From positions 1 to 17,679 of the forward strand of contig CAYRZL010000058.1 in NCBI GenBank assembly GCA_964428795.1: a stretch of 17,679 nucleotides of DNA, written 5' to 3'. Made by a program: the position numbers and the translations under genes. Below the pieces are notes generated by a model. That model had not been told where the DNA came from, did not search any database, and saw only the letters and a program-made list of their open reading frames with translations. Origin of the DNA: CAYRZL01 sp964428795 (GTDB taxonomy: Bacteria > Bacillota > Clostridia > Lachnospirales > Lachnospiraceae). Position 1 is the first letter of the stretch. Every line of letters starts with the position of its first letter. Positions 7,621-15,373 of the stretch are shown here, piece after piece.

Positions 7621-9942
7621 CTATTTACAAAGGGCGATTTCCAGCACATCTTCCATCGTCTCTACAAAACGAATGGTAAGACCTTTTCTGATTTCTGACG
7701 GAATCTCTTCCACATCCCGTTCATTTTTCTTCGGAACGCAGACAGTTTTAATTCCCGCATTTTTTGCAGCCAGTGTCTTTTCTTTCAGACCGCCGATCGG
7801 CAAAACTCTTCCACGCAGTGTGATCTCGCCTGTCATCGCTACATCCGCATGCACCGGAGTGTCCGTAATGGCGGACAACATAGCTGTCGCCATGGTGATT
7901 CCTGCGGACGGGCCATCCTTTGGAACCGCACCTTCGGGAATATGTATGTGAATATCATGCTCCTTGAAATAATTTTCCTGAATGTTGTATTTCTCCGCCA
8001 CAGAACGGATATAGCTGATGCCTGTCTGAGCAGATTCCTTCATCACATCTCCAAGCTGACCTGTCAACTGGAACTCTCCCTTACCCGGCATAATATTTAC
8101 CTCGATCTGCAGGGTATCTCCGCCCACACTGGTCCATGCAAGCCCCCGCACAATACCTACTTCATCCGTCTCATTCGCCATGTCTACCGTAAAGCGTTCC
8201 GGTCCAAGATAGTTTTCCAGACTGGACTGTGTAAGACGAATCTGTTTTTTCTTCTTCTGATAAATTTCCCTTGCGGTCTTGCGGCATACTTCACCGATCT
8301 TCCGCTCTAATCCACGGACCCCTGCCTCTCTTGTGTATCCCCGGATAATACGTTCCAGCGCGGCATCACTGATGGACAACTGACCTTCCTCAATACCGTT
8401 TCGTTCCATCTGTTTGGCAATGAGATGTTCTTTTGCAATGTGCATTTTTTCATTTTCCGTATAGCTGCTCACCTCGATCAGCTCCATACGGTCCAGCAAC
8501 GGTCTTGGAATCGTCTGCACATCATTTGCTGTGGCAATGAATAACACTTCCGACAGATCAATGGGAATTTCCACATAGTGATCCACAAACCGGGAATTTT
8601 GCTCGGAGTCCAGCACCTCCAGCATGGCAGATGCGGTATCACCTTTATAATCGCTGCTCATTTTGTCGATCTCATCCAACAGCATCAGCGGATTTTTTAC
8701 CCCGGCAGATTTCATTCCCGCCGCGATACGCCCCGGCATAGCTCCAACATAGGTTCTGCGGTGCCCGCGGATCTCCGCCTCATCTCTGACGCCTCCCAGA
8801 CAGATGCGCACATATTTTTTGTTCAGCGCACTTGCCACGGATTTGGCAATACTGGTTTTTCCGGTTCCGGGCGGTCCCACCAGACAAATGATAGGACTGT
8901 CGCCCTTTTGCGTCAGATTGCGCACTGCCAGAAATTCGAGAATGCGCTCCTTCACCTTCTCCAGACCATAATGATCCGCATTCAACGTCTGTTCCGCATT
9001 GTCCAGATCATTGTTATCCCTGGACGTCTTATTCCATGGCATATCCAACAGTGTTTCAATGTAGCCCCGCATCACGGTCCCTTCCGAAGAACTGGGCGCC
9101 ATATTTTTAAATCTCAGAATTTCTTTTTTAATTTTTTCTATTGTGCTCTTATCAGCTTCCAGCTTGTCTGCTTCTTCCATAAAACGGTCCGCGTCGGATA
9201 CGGTATCATCTTCTCCCAGCTCCTCGCGAATGACCTTCATCTCTTCCCTGAGAATATATTCTCTCTGGTTCTGATCGATCCGTTCTTTCACCTTCTGCTG
9301 CAGGTCGGTCTTTATCTGTACAATATTAGTCTCTACCATCAGAAGCTCCATCAGCGTCTCATAGCGCTCCTGCACTGTGACAGCCTCAAGAAGCTGCTGC
9401 TTTTTCACATAATTTACAGGCAGATTATTTATGATCTGATCCATCAGGGCTCCCAGCTCATCAATACCGTCCGCCTGCTTTGCCAGCTCCTTTCCCCCCT
9501 TCGGAATTGCCGCACAGTATGCAATCAAAGCCTCCTTAATACAGCGTACCATAGCTTCTGCCACATCTGCATCAAGCGTATTATTCGTTTCCTCATCAAA
9601 CAGCACGATCTCCGCCTTGAGAAAATCCTCATGTTCCAGAAGGTATGCCAGCTCTGCCCGTTCCTTTCCTTCCACCAGCACGCGGATCACATTGTTCTGA
9701 AGCCTTATGACCTGTTTGATTTTTGCCACAACACCTATGCGGTACAGATTCGTCTCCTTCGGTTCCTCCACGTCCATATCCTTCTGTGTAATAAGGAAAA
9801 TCTTTTGCTCCCGCATCATGGCATATTCAATTGCCTTTACTGATTTTTCCCTGCTGATATCAAAATGCGCCACCATCCCGGGCAGGATCACTACGCCCCG
9901 CAGCGCGACAGCGGCCATTTCCATCATGTATTCTTTTATCAT
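7621..9942 (-). CDS. lon: ATP-dependent protease Lon (LonA type)
   Basis: Cytosolic AAA+ serine protease that degrades misfolded and short-lived regulatory proteins, 773 aa. It has an N-terminal substrate domain with a coiled-coil stretch (about 1-300), then an AAA+ module with Walker A GPPGTGKTS (Lys362), Walker B LMLLDEID and sensor residues in FIATANDV. The C-terminal protease domain has catalytic Ser679 in PKDGPSAG and Lys722 in GGLKEK, both at the same positions as in E. coli Lon. All active residues are intact. The start ATG at 9940-9942 has GAGG 9 nt upstream. It sits 95 nt after clpX, with a long hairpin between them. Confidence 0.97.
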   Translation of the reverse strand: MIKEYMMEMAAVALRGVVILPGMVAHFDISREKSVKAIEYAMMREQKIFLITQKDMDVEEPKETNLYRIGVVAKIKQVIRLQNNVIRVLVEGKERAELAYLLEHEDFLKAEIVLFDEETNNTLDADVAEAMVRCIKEALIAYCAAIPKGGKELAKQADGIDELGALMDQIINNLPVNYVKKQQLLEAVTVQERYETLMELLMVETNIVQIKTDLQQKVKERIDQNQREYILREEMKVIREELGEDDTVSDADRFMEEADKLEADKSTIEKIKKEILRFKNMAPSSSEGTVMRGYIETLLDMPWNKTSRDNNDLDNAEQTLNADHYGLEKVKERILEFLAVRNLTQKGDSPIICLVGPPGTGKTSIAKSVASALNKKYVRICLGGVRDEAEIRGHRRTYVGAMPGRIAAGMKSAGVKNPLMLLDEIDKMSSDYKGDTASAMLEVLDSEQNSRFVDHYVEIPIDLSEVLFIATANDVQTIPRPLLDRMELIEVSSYTENEKMHIAKEHLIAKQMERNGIEEGQLSISDAALERIIRGYTREAGVRGLERKIGEVCRKTAREIYQKKKKQIRLTQSSLENYLGPERFTVDMANETDEVGIVRGLAWTSVGGDTLQIEVNIMPGKGEFQLTGQLGDVMKESAQTGISYIRSVAEKYNIQENYFKEHDIHIHIPEGAVPKDGPSAGITMATAMLSAITDTPVHADVAMTGEITLRGRVLPIGGLKEKTLAAKNAGIKTVCVPKKNERDVEEIPSEIRKGLTIRFVETMEDVLEIALCK

Positions 9943-9998
9943 TTCTTGCGTCCTCTATTTTTATACAGCCTGAGCTGCTTTCTCATTTTCATATGCAT

Positions 9999-10031
9999 AA
10001 GAGGATTACATGTCCCGCATGTAACCCTCTT
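9999..10031 (-). other. Long hairpin between clpX and lon
   Basis: AAGAGG+TTACATG (9999-10012) pairs with CATGTAA+CCTCTT (10018-10031) with one mismatch and a 5-nt loop, giving 13 paired bases. No T-run follows on the - strand, so it is not a standard terminator. It could be a weak attenuator, an RNA-processing site or an mRNA 3' end stabiliser that sets the ratio of ClpX to Lon. Confidence 0.5.
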
Positions 10032-10037
10032 TTCCAT

Positions 10038-11279
10038 CTACTGTTTGTGTGTGACTATCGGTTCTGCATCTCCCGTGACAGCATCCCGTGTAATCAGACA
10101 TGTTTCTATTGTTTCATCGGAAGGCACCTGATACATTACATCCAGCATTACGTTCTCCAAAATTGCACGCAACCCTCTTGCACCCGTCTTACGCTCAATG
10201 GCTTTCTCTGCCACTGCTTTCAGGGCATCTTCCTCAAAGTTCAAAACTACTCCATCCAGCTCCAGCATTTTCTTATACTGTTTTACCAGGGAGTTTTTCG
10301 GCTCTTTCAGAATCTGAATCAATGCTTCCTCATCCAGCCCCTCCAGAGATACCGTCACCGGCACACGCCCGATAAATTCCGGAATCAGACCGTACTTCAC
10401 AAAATCCTGAGGCATGGCTTCTTTTAACAGATCCCCCACTTTCTTCTCTTTCTGGTCTGACAGACGCGCATTAAAGCCGATTCCCTTCTTATCCAGACGG
10501 GAATCAATGATTTTCTCCAATCCCTCAAAGGCTCCGCCGCAGATAAAAAGAATATTTGTGGTATCAATCTGGATCAGTTCCTGCTGCGGATGCTTACGTC
10601 CGCCCTGCGGCGGTACAGAAGCCATCGTTCCCTCAATGATCTTTAACAAAGCCTGCTGTACACCCTCACCGGACACATCTCTGGTGATGGAAGCGTTCTC
10701 AGATTTTCTTGTAATCTTGTCGATCTCATCAATATAGATGATACCATACTGGGCTTTCTCAATATCATAATCGGCAGCCTGGATGATCTTCAGCAAAATA
10801 TTCTCTACATCTTCACCTACATAACCGGCTTCCGTCAGTGTGGTAGCGTCTGCAATGGCAAACGGTACACCAAGGATACGCGCCAGGGTCTGAGCGAGCA
10901 ATGTCTTTCCGGATCCGGTAGGTCCAAGCATCAGTATATTACTCTTTTGCAATTCCACATCCAGATCACGACCTGCCAGTATTCTCTTGTAATGATTGTA
11001 AACTGCCACAGAAATCACTTTTTTTGCATTTTCCTGCCCGATAACATAATCATCCAGAAATGCTTTGAGCTGCTCCGGCTTTAACAGATTGATGTCAAAA
11101 TCCGGACCGCTGCTTTCCTCTTCTTCCAGTTCTTCTTCTATAATTTCCCTGCAGATATCCACACAGTTGTCGCAGATATAAGCACCACCCGGGCCTGCGA
11201 TCAGCTTGCGCACCTGCTCCTGTGGTTTCCCACAAAAGGAACAACGTATTCTATCGTCACCGTTGTTTCTTCCTGCCAT
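10038..11279 (-). CDS. clpX: ATP-dependent Clp protease ATP-binding subunit ClpX
   Basis: AAA+ unfoldase that feeds substrates to ClpP, 413 aa. The N-terminal zinc-binding domain has Cys13, Cys16, Cys36 and Cys39. The AAA+ domain has Walker A GPTGSGKT (119-126), pore loop GYVG (152-155), Walker B IIYIDEID (180-187), the RKH loop (228-230), the ClpP-docking loop IGF (267-269) and the sensor motif GLIPEFIGR (297-305). Every expected element is present. The start ATG at 11277-11279 is preceded by GAGAGGT. It follows clpP by 48 nt and precedes lon, the usual order in Clostridia. Confidence 0.97.
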   Translation of the reverse strand: MAGRNNGDDRIRCSFCGKPQEQVRKLIAGPGGAYICDNCVDICREIIEEELEEEESSGPDFDINLLKPEQLKAFLDDYVIGQENAKKVISVAVYNHYKRILAGRDLDVELQKSNILMLGPTGSGKTLLAQTLARILGVPFAIADATTLTEAGYVGEDVENILLKIIQAADYDIEKAQYGIIYIDEIDKITRKSENASITRDVSGEGVQQALLKIIEGTMASVPPQGGRKHPQQELIQIDTTNILFICGGAFEGLEKIIDSRLDKKGIGFNARLSDQKEKKVGDLLKEAMPQDFVKYGLIPEFIGRVPVTVSLEGLDEEALIQILKEPKNSLVKQYKKMLELDGVVLNFEEDALKAVAEKAIERKTGARGLRAILENVMLDVMYQVPSDETIETCLITRDAVTGDAEPIVTHKQ

Positions 11280-11327
11280 ACTACTACCTCTCTGTTATGC
11301 ATCATCCGATGAATCGGCGTTCTTTTT

Positions 11328-11912
11328 TTATTCTCTGTTGGTAATGATACCATCGATAAGACCATACTCTTTTGCTTCCTCAGCGGTCATATAATAATCA
11401 CGCTCTGTATCAGCGGCGATCTTCTCAAAAGGCTGTCCGGTGTTTGCAGCCAGAATGGTATTCAGACGCTTTTTCGTCTTTAAAATGTTTTCTGCCGCAA
11501 TCTCAATCTCAGTCGCCTGTCCTCTGGCTCCGCCGGATGGCTGATGGATCATAATCTCTGCATTCGGTAGTGCAAAACGTTTGCCCTTTGTACCACCTGC
11601 CAGAAGGAACGCTCCCATGCTGGCAGCCATACCAAGACAAATGGTAGATACATCGCATTTGATATACTGCATCGTATCATAAATTGCAAGTCCACAGGTT
11701 ACGATACCGCCCGGAGAGTTGATATACAACTGAATGTCCTTGTTTGGATCCTGAGACTCCAAAAACAACAACTGTGCCATGATCACACTGGCAGATGCCT
11801 CATTCACTTCTTCTCCAAGAAAAATTATTCTATCCTGCAGCAATCTGGAATAAATATCATAGCTGCGCTCTCCTCTGCTTGTCTGTTCAATGACGTAAGG
11901 TACTAAACTCAT
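11328..11912 (-). CDS. clpP: ATP-dependent Clp protease proteolytic subunit ClpP
   Basis: Serine peptidase forming the tetradecameric proteolytic chamber used with ClpX, 194 aa, normal length. The catalytic triad is Ser98 (GMAASMGAF), His123 (MIHQPSGG) and Asp172 (TERDYYM). INSPGG at 65-69 and the GIVTCGLAIYDTMQ helix are conserved. The ATG at 11910-11912 has AGGAGG 9 nt upstream. It lies between tig and clpX on the same strand. Confidence 0.98.
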   Translation of the reverse strand: MSLVPYVIEQTSRGERSYDIYSRLLQDRIIFLGEEVNEASASVIMAQLLFLESQDPNKDIQLYINSPGGIVTCGLAIYDTMQYIKCDVSTICLGMAASMGAFLLAGGTKGKRFALPNAEIMIHQPSGGARGQATEIEIAAENILKTKKRLNTILAANTGQPFEKIAADTERDYYMTAEEAKEYGLIDGIITNRE

Positions 11913-11946
11913 TGTCTCTGTCCTCCTGTTCTTCTTACTTTAATAC

Positions 11947-12006
11947 AGACCGGTCCGAAACGAACCAGTCTGTCTTTCGCTGCCAAGTATGCGAAATATT
12001 CGCATA
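11947..12006 (-). other. Two hairpins in the tig-clpP intergenic region
   Basis: On the - strand, the first stem downstream of the tig stop is TATGCGAA/TTCGCATA (11988-12006, 3-nt loop). The second is an 11-bp stem with two G-U pairs around a TTT loop (11947-11971). Neither is followed by a T-run, so they are not clear terminators. They may mark an RNA-processing or partial termination point between trigger factor and clpP. Confidence 0.45.
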
Positions 12007-12012
12007 TACGAT

Positions 12013-13335
12013 TTATTCTTCGGCTGCTTCCTCAGCCTCTGGCTGTTTCTCCTGATATTTTACGCTGTCCATAACCAGTTTCAAAGCAGCCTGAGCAGCC
12101 AGATCGCCCTTCATAGCCTCTTCCTGCTCCGGTCCCATGTAGCCTTTCAGGGTCTCGATATCCATGTTATACATCTCGGACATCTTCTTTAAGTCCTCTT
12201 CTACCTGCTCATCACTGATCTCGATCTTCTCAGCCTCCACGATAGCATCCAGTACCAGACTGCTCTGGATACGACTCAGTGCATCCGGACGAACCTGCTC
12301 TCTCAGGCCATCCATGGTAACGCCTGTAATCTGCATATACTGCTGCAGAGACAGACCCTGCTGCTGCATGGACTGTGCAAACTGATTGATCATCTCATCT
12401 ACCTGGGTGTCTACCATTGGATCCGGAATATCCATCTCGGAATCCTCAATGATCTTCTTAATAGCTTCATCTTCCTGATTATGTTTCTGAGCTTCTTCCT
12501 TCTGCTCTTTGATCTTATTTTCAACAGAAGCTTTGTACTCATCCATCGTATCAAACTCAGATACATCCTGAGCAAATTCATCATCCAGCTCCGGAAGCTC
12601 TTTTACTTTCACTTCATGGATCTTGCATTTGAATACTGCTGCTTTTCCAGCCAGATCTTCAGAATGGTAATCCTCCGGGAAGGTAACGTTTACTTCCACA
12701 TCCTCGCCTACGTTCTTTCCGATCAACTGCTCCTCAAAGCCCGGAATAAAGGAACCGGAACCGATCTCCAGCGGGTGATTCTCACCCTTTCCGCCTTCAA
12801 ATGCAACACCGTCAACAAATCCTTCAAAATCGATCACTGCCGTATCGCCATTCTCAATCGCTCTGTCCTCTACACTGATGGTTCTTGCATTGGACTGTCT
12901 TTCCTTCTCGATCTCTGCATTGATCTCATCCTCAGTAACCTCTACTGCTTCTCTTGTAACGGTTACACCAATGTATTTACCAAGCTTCACTTCCGGTTTT
13001 ACAGCAACTTCTGCGGTATAAATGAAAGATTTGCCTTTCTCAAGCTGTACAAAATCAATGGTTGGTCTGGATACGATATCCAGTCCGGACTCATCTGCTG
13101 CTGCAGGATAAGTCTGCGGAAGCAGTATATTTGCAGCATCCTCATAAAAAACTGCTGCACCATACATCTTCTCGATCATAACCTGAGGTACTTTTCCTTT
13201 ACGGAAGCCTGGGATGTTAAAACTGGATTTCTGTTTCTTATATGCCTCGGTGATTGCCTTGTCCAACTCCTCAGCCGGAACCTCGATGGTCAATTTTGCC
13301 ATGTTTTTCTCTGATTTTTCAACCTGTACACTCAT
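12013..13335 (-). CDS. tig: Trigger factor (ribosome-associated chaperone, PPIase)
   Basis: First chaperone to meet nascent chains at the ribosome exit, 440 aa. The N-terminal ribosome-binding domain carries the signature GFRKGKVP (43-50). An FKBP-type peptidyl-prolyl isomerase domain (about 160-245) contains DTAVIDFEGFVDG and GSFIPGFEEQLIG. The C-terminal helical chaperone domain (about 250-430) ends in an acidic tail (PEAEEAAEE). The ATG at 13333-13335 has AAGGAGGA upstream. It is the first gene of the tig-clpP-clpX-lon-engB-znuACB series, driven by the promoter at 13418-13446. Confidence 0.97.
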   Translation of the reverse strand: MSVQVEKSEKNMAKLTIEVPAEELDKAITEAYKKQKSSFNIPGFRKGKVPQVMIEKMYGAAVFYEDAANILLPQTYPAAADESGLDIVSRPTIDFVQLEKGKSFIYTAEVAVKPEVKLGKYIGVTVTREAVEVTEDEINAEIEKERQSNARTISVEDRAIENGDTAVIDFEGFVDGVAFEGGKGENHPLEIGSGSFIPGFEEQLIGKNVGEDVEVNVTFPEDYHSEDLAGKAAVFKCKIHEVKVKELPELDDEFAQDVSEFDTMDEYKASVENKIKEQKEEAQKHNQEDEAIKKIIEDSEMDIPDPMVDTQVDEMINQFAQSMQQQGLSLQQYMQITGVTMDGLREQVRPDALSRIQSSLVLDAIVEAEKIEISDEQVEEDLKKMSEMYNMDIETLKGYMGPEQEEAMKGDLAAQAALKLVMDSVKYQEKQPEAEEAAEE

Positions 13336-13365
13336 GTCTGTACTTCCTCCTTCAACTATATATCC

Positions 13366-13394
13366 AGTGCGTTTTTTCTAAAAAAGGGCGCACT
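13366..13394 (-). promoter_or_regulatory. Hairpin in the tig leader
   Basis: AGTGCG (13366-13371) pairs with CGCACT (13389-13394), and a T6/A6 pair (13372-13377 with 13380-13385) extends the stem inside a GGG bulge. It lies in the roughly 75-nt leader predicted from the tig promoter, upstream of the ribosome site. No regulatory class is recognised, and the inner A/T part needs a wider loop than the two bases left unpaired. Confidence 0.4.
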
Positions 13395-13417
13395 TTCGCT
13401 CCTAACAATACCAACCG

Positions 13418-13446
13418 ATTATATCATAGTGTTTTAATAATGTAAA
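13418..13446 (-). promoter_or_regulatory. SigA-type promoter of tig and the downstream operon
   Basis: On the - strand, TTTACA (13441-13446) and a perfect TATAAT (13418-13423) are 17 bp apart, with an extended TGA before the -10 box. Transcription should start near 13411. The -35 box abuts the first of two 29-bp direct repeats, placing the repeats at about -35 to -95. No CIRCE element and no clear CtsR site is visible here. Confidence 0.8.
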
Positions 13447-13504
13447 GCCCCGAATTTACTGGCGCTGCAGTTTATAAGCCCCGATTTTACTGGCGTTGCA
13501 GTTC
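13445..13504. repeat. 29-bp direct repeat pair upstream of the tig promoter
   Basis: Copies at 13445-13473 and 13476-13504 both follow the pattern AAGCCCCGA(A/T)TTTACTGGCG then (C/T)TGCAGTT(T/C), with 26 of 29 bases identical and a 31-bp period (about three helix turns). They lie between the divergent tig promoter and the sigma-factor gene. A shorter, diverged copy in the opposite orientation may exist at 13529-13548 (AAGCC-GATTTT...GTTACAGG on the - strand). This layout suits a DNA-binding regulator; the protein is unknown. Confidence 0.75.
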
Positions 13505-13526
13505 TTTTTAAACACTTTTTCAAAAA

Positions 13527-13559
13527 ATCCTGTAACGAAAATCGGCTTTTCAGGATATA
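13527..13559 (+). promoter_or_regulatory. Candidate ECF-type promoter of the sigma factor gene, within a hairpin
   Basis: TGTAAC (13531-13536) resembles the AAC-containing -35 element of ECF sigma promoters, and GGATATA follows after about 16 to 17 bp. The site lies within an inverted repeat, ATCCTG (13527-13532) and CAGGAT (13551-13556). Self-activation by the ECF sigma factor encoded downstream is the usual pattern, but the -10 element here is not a textbook match. The 339 bases from 13336 to 13674 hold no gene; they contain this site, the direct repeats, the tig promoter and its leader. Confidence 0.35.
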
Positions 13560-13674
13560 TAAGCAGAAATATAAAAAAACAATCCCTGGCAGTTGTCAGA
13601 AGAGTTATTTGCGCAAACCAAAAAATTCAGTTACCATATACAAAATGACGAAAGAAGAAAGGGGGAATGCATCG

Positions 13675-14154
13675 TTGGATATTGATCAGATTTACCGGGA
13701 CTACGCAAACCTGGTATTCAAATATTTGATGTGTCTTTGTCACGACCCCGATCTGTCAGAGGAACTTACGCAGGAAACCTTCTACCAGGCCATCCGCTCG
13801 GTACACAAATACGACGGAACATGCAAAGTCTCCACCTGGTTGTGTCAGATTGCAAAACATCTCTGGTATCACGAATTAGACCGCAGAAAACATAAATCTG
13901 CACTTCCGCTGGAACATGCAGACACAAAAGGAACTGCCAATGTGGAAGAAACCGCCATTCTCCGGCAGGAAAAAATGGATCTTTTTAAACAGATTCATCT
14001 GTTGAGCGAAATAGAAAAGGAAATCGTTTTTCTGCGTCTGACCGGAGAACTTTCTTTTCTGGAAATCGGAGAAATATTTGAAAAAAATGAAAGCTGGGCA
14101 CGGGTTACTTTCTACCGTGCAAAACAAAAACTGAAAGGAGCGACGAAAAAATGA
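13675..14154 (+). CDS. ECF-family RNA polymerase sigma factor
   Basis: Extracytoplasmic-function sigma factor, 159 aa from the chosen start. Region 2 is visible in IYRDYANLVFKYLMCLCHDPDLSEELTQETF and the adjacent promoter-melting stretch KVSTWLCQIAKHLWYHELDR. Region 4 is LLSEIEKEIVFLRLTGELSFLEIGEIFEKNESWARVTFYRAKQKLK, a normal sigma-4 helix-turn-helix. The frame is open from a TTG at 13609, and an ATG occurs at 13645. Only the TTG at 13675 has a good ribosome site (AAAGGGGG at 13658-13665, 9 nt away) and gives a typical ECF length, so it is preferred. The stop overlaps the start of the anti-sigma gene by 4 bp (ATGA). Its stimulus and regulon are unknown. Confidence 0.9.
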   Translation: MDIDQIYRDYANLVFKYLMCLCHDPDLSEELTQETFYQAIRSVHKYDGTCKVSTWLCQIAKHLWYHELDRRKHKSALPLEHADTKGTANVEETAILRQEKMDLFKQIHLLSEIEKEIVFLRLTGELSFLEIGEIFEKNESWARVTFYRAKQKLKGATKK

Positions 14155-14942
14155 AATGTGCCATCGTAAGAGATCTACTCCCGATTTATTTAGACCATTT
14201 AACTTCGGAAGAAAGCAATTATGAAATTGAAAATCATATGCAGACATGCGATGCCTGCAGAGAATATTATGACGAAATGAGCGATCCCAAACCGGTCATA
14301 TTACCAGAAAACCCGGAATCTACGGAACTGAAAAAAGATATTGACTTGCTGAAATCCTTCAAAAAGAGAAAAAGAAACTGGATTCTTACCATATGTATTG
14401 TAGCTGCGGCTCTTATCATACTGGTCTATCTGCTGAATTATCATCTGGTATCTGTCCCTTATGAAAAAGCCCAACCGGAGACACTGGTATCTGATACATC
14501 TATAAAAGTCGAACACCAGATGGGATATGGAGGCAGCACAGCTTCCTGGTGTAAGGGCATCCTGATTACTTCCATGGCCGGAAAAACATCCTATGGATAT
14601 TTGCCTGTGGAAATCCGCACAGTAACCATAGACGGGAAGGACCAGCTTATCGCTTTTTTCACCAGCTATAAGTCTCTGCTGGATTATATCAAAAACCGCG
14701 ATACCTTCGAACCGCCATACACGTCCGGAATAGACGTAATAACTGCCTTTTCCAGTGGCGAGCTGTATGACGGTACCCCGGTATCTGAGCTGAATGCCAT
14801 CTATTATCTGGATCATAGTTTCGGGCGGGTAAAAAAAGCCGACAACGATACTCTGATAAATCTGATCGAAAAATACGGACATCTCACCTGGAATCAGGAA
14901 ACCGGAAATGTACCGATCTACAGTGTGATTCAGGATGAATAA
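14151..14942 (+). CDS. Membrane anti-sigma factor with ZAS zinc finger
   Basis: Partner and likely inhibitor of the ECF sigma factor, 263 aa. The cytoplasmic N-terminus contains the zinc-binding anti-sigma motif His29-x3-Cys33-x2-Cys36 (HMQTCDAC) after the MKCAIVRDLLPIYLDHLTSE helix typical of this family. A basic stretch (KKRKR, 71-75) leads into one membrane helix (about 77-97). The remaining 165 residues are outside the cell and form a sensor domain I do not recognise. It overlaps the sigma gene (ATGA), so the pair is translationally coupled. Release of the sigma factor on an envelope signal is the family mechanism. Confidence 0.88.
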   Translation: MKCAIVRDLLPIYLDHLTSEESNYEIENHMQTCDACREYYDEMSDPKPVILPENPESTELKKDIDLLKSFKKRKRNWILTICIVAAALIILVYLLNYHLVSVPYEKAQPETLVSDTSIKVEHQMGYGGSTASWCKGILITSMAGKTSYGYLPVEIRTVTIDGKDQLIAFFTSYKSLLDYIKNRDTFEPPYTSGIDVITAFSSGELYDGTPVSELNAIYYLDHSFGRVKKADNDTLINLIEKYGHLTWNQETGNVPIYSVIQDE

Positions 14943-14957
14943 TGCCGTTGCCAGAGG

Positions 14958-14989
14958 AAAGGACAAGGTCAAAAACGACCTTGTCCTTT
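14958..14989. terminator. Hairpin terminator between converging genes
   Basis: A perfect 13-bp stem pairs AAAGGACAAGGTC (14958-14970) with GACCTTGTCCTTT (14977-14989) around AAAAAC. The T-run is short (TTTCGTT), but the position between the anti-sigma gene (+) and the small membrane-protein gene (-), both ending here, supports a shared terminator. Confidence 0.7.
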
Positions 14990-15012
14990 CGTTAAATATC
15001 CCGATTTTATTT

Positions 15013-15228
15013 CTACACATGAGTAACAAATAGCGAAACCACTCCAATAATCAACAAAATCGGAAAAGCAATATAGATCAGTCCGAGCACTGCCAGTCCT
15101 ATCAAAATAACCGGCAGAAACACGATTGCCAATAACACAACCGCTATACCCCATGATGCCTTGAATGCAAATGCTAACAGTTTTCCAAATATAATAAGCA
15201 TCAAAATCGCAAACAAAATCTGAATCAT
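15013..15228 (-). CDS. Small hydrophobic membrane protein, 71 aa
   Basis: Almost the whole 71-residue product is hydrophobic, with two or three membrane segments (about 2-19, 25-48 and 50-67) separated by the short polar FKASWG turn. The ATG at 15226-15228 has a perfect AAAGGAGGT ribosome site 7 nt upstream, which makes it a real gene. A 47-aa ORF ends one base before its start, suggesting a two-gene operon. I recognise no family. The terminator at 14958-14989 lies just downstream. Confidence 0.7.
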   Translation of the reverse strand: MIQILFAILMLIIFGKLLAFAFKASWGIAVVLLAIVFLPVILIGLAVLGLIYIAFPILLIIGVVSLFVTHV

Positions 15229-15229
15229 C

Positions 15230-15373
15230 TCAGTTACCTCCTTTTATCCGTTTCCCATGAAATCTGGACATATCTTCCAGTCCCAGTTTCTCACTATAAA
15301 TCTTCTGTTTGTTTATTTTTTCAATTAAAAAACCTGTTTTCACCCTTTCCTCTGCGCTCAATATTTTACTCAT
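15230..15373 (-). CDS. Small hypothetical protein, 47 aa
   Basis: An ATG at 15371-15373 opens a 47-codon frame ending in TGA at 15230-15232. The product starts MSKILSAEERVKTGFLIEKI and ends in a basic, Gly-containing tail (RFHGKRIKGGN). It is charged and predicted helical, unlike random sequence. AGGTG lies 5 nt before the start. Its last codons contain the AAAGGAGGT ribosome site of the 71-aa membrane protein, whose ATG follows after a single base, so the two would be coupled. No family is recognised. Confidence 0.5.
   Translation of the reverse strand: MSKILSAEERVKTGFLIEKINKQKIYSEKLGLEDMSRFHGKRIKGGN

Noticed and set aside
8578..9843. 421-codon open frame on the + strand opposite lon
   Set aside because: It lies wholly antisense to an intact Lon protease, has no ribosome site or family features, and is rich in His/Leu/Phe as expected for a codon-bias shadow.
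12481..13314. 277-codon + strand frame opposite tig
   Set aside because: It is antisense to an intact trigger factor gene, with no ribosome site or recognisable domains.
13336..13608. CIRCE or CtsR heat-shock operator upstream of tig
   Set aside because: No TTAGCACTC-N9-GAGTGCTAA palindrome and no convincing tandem heptads of the CtsR type were found; the 29-bp repeats do not resemble either.
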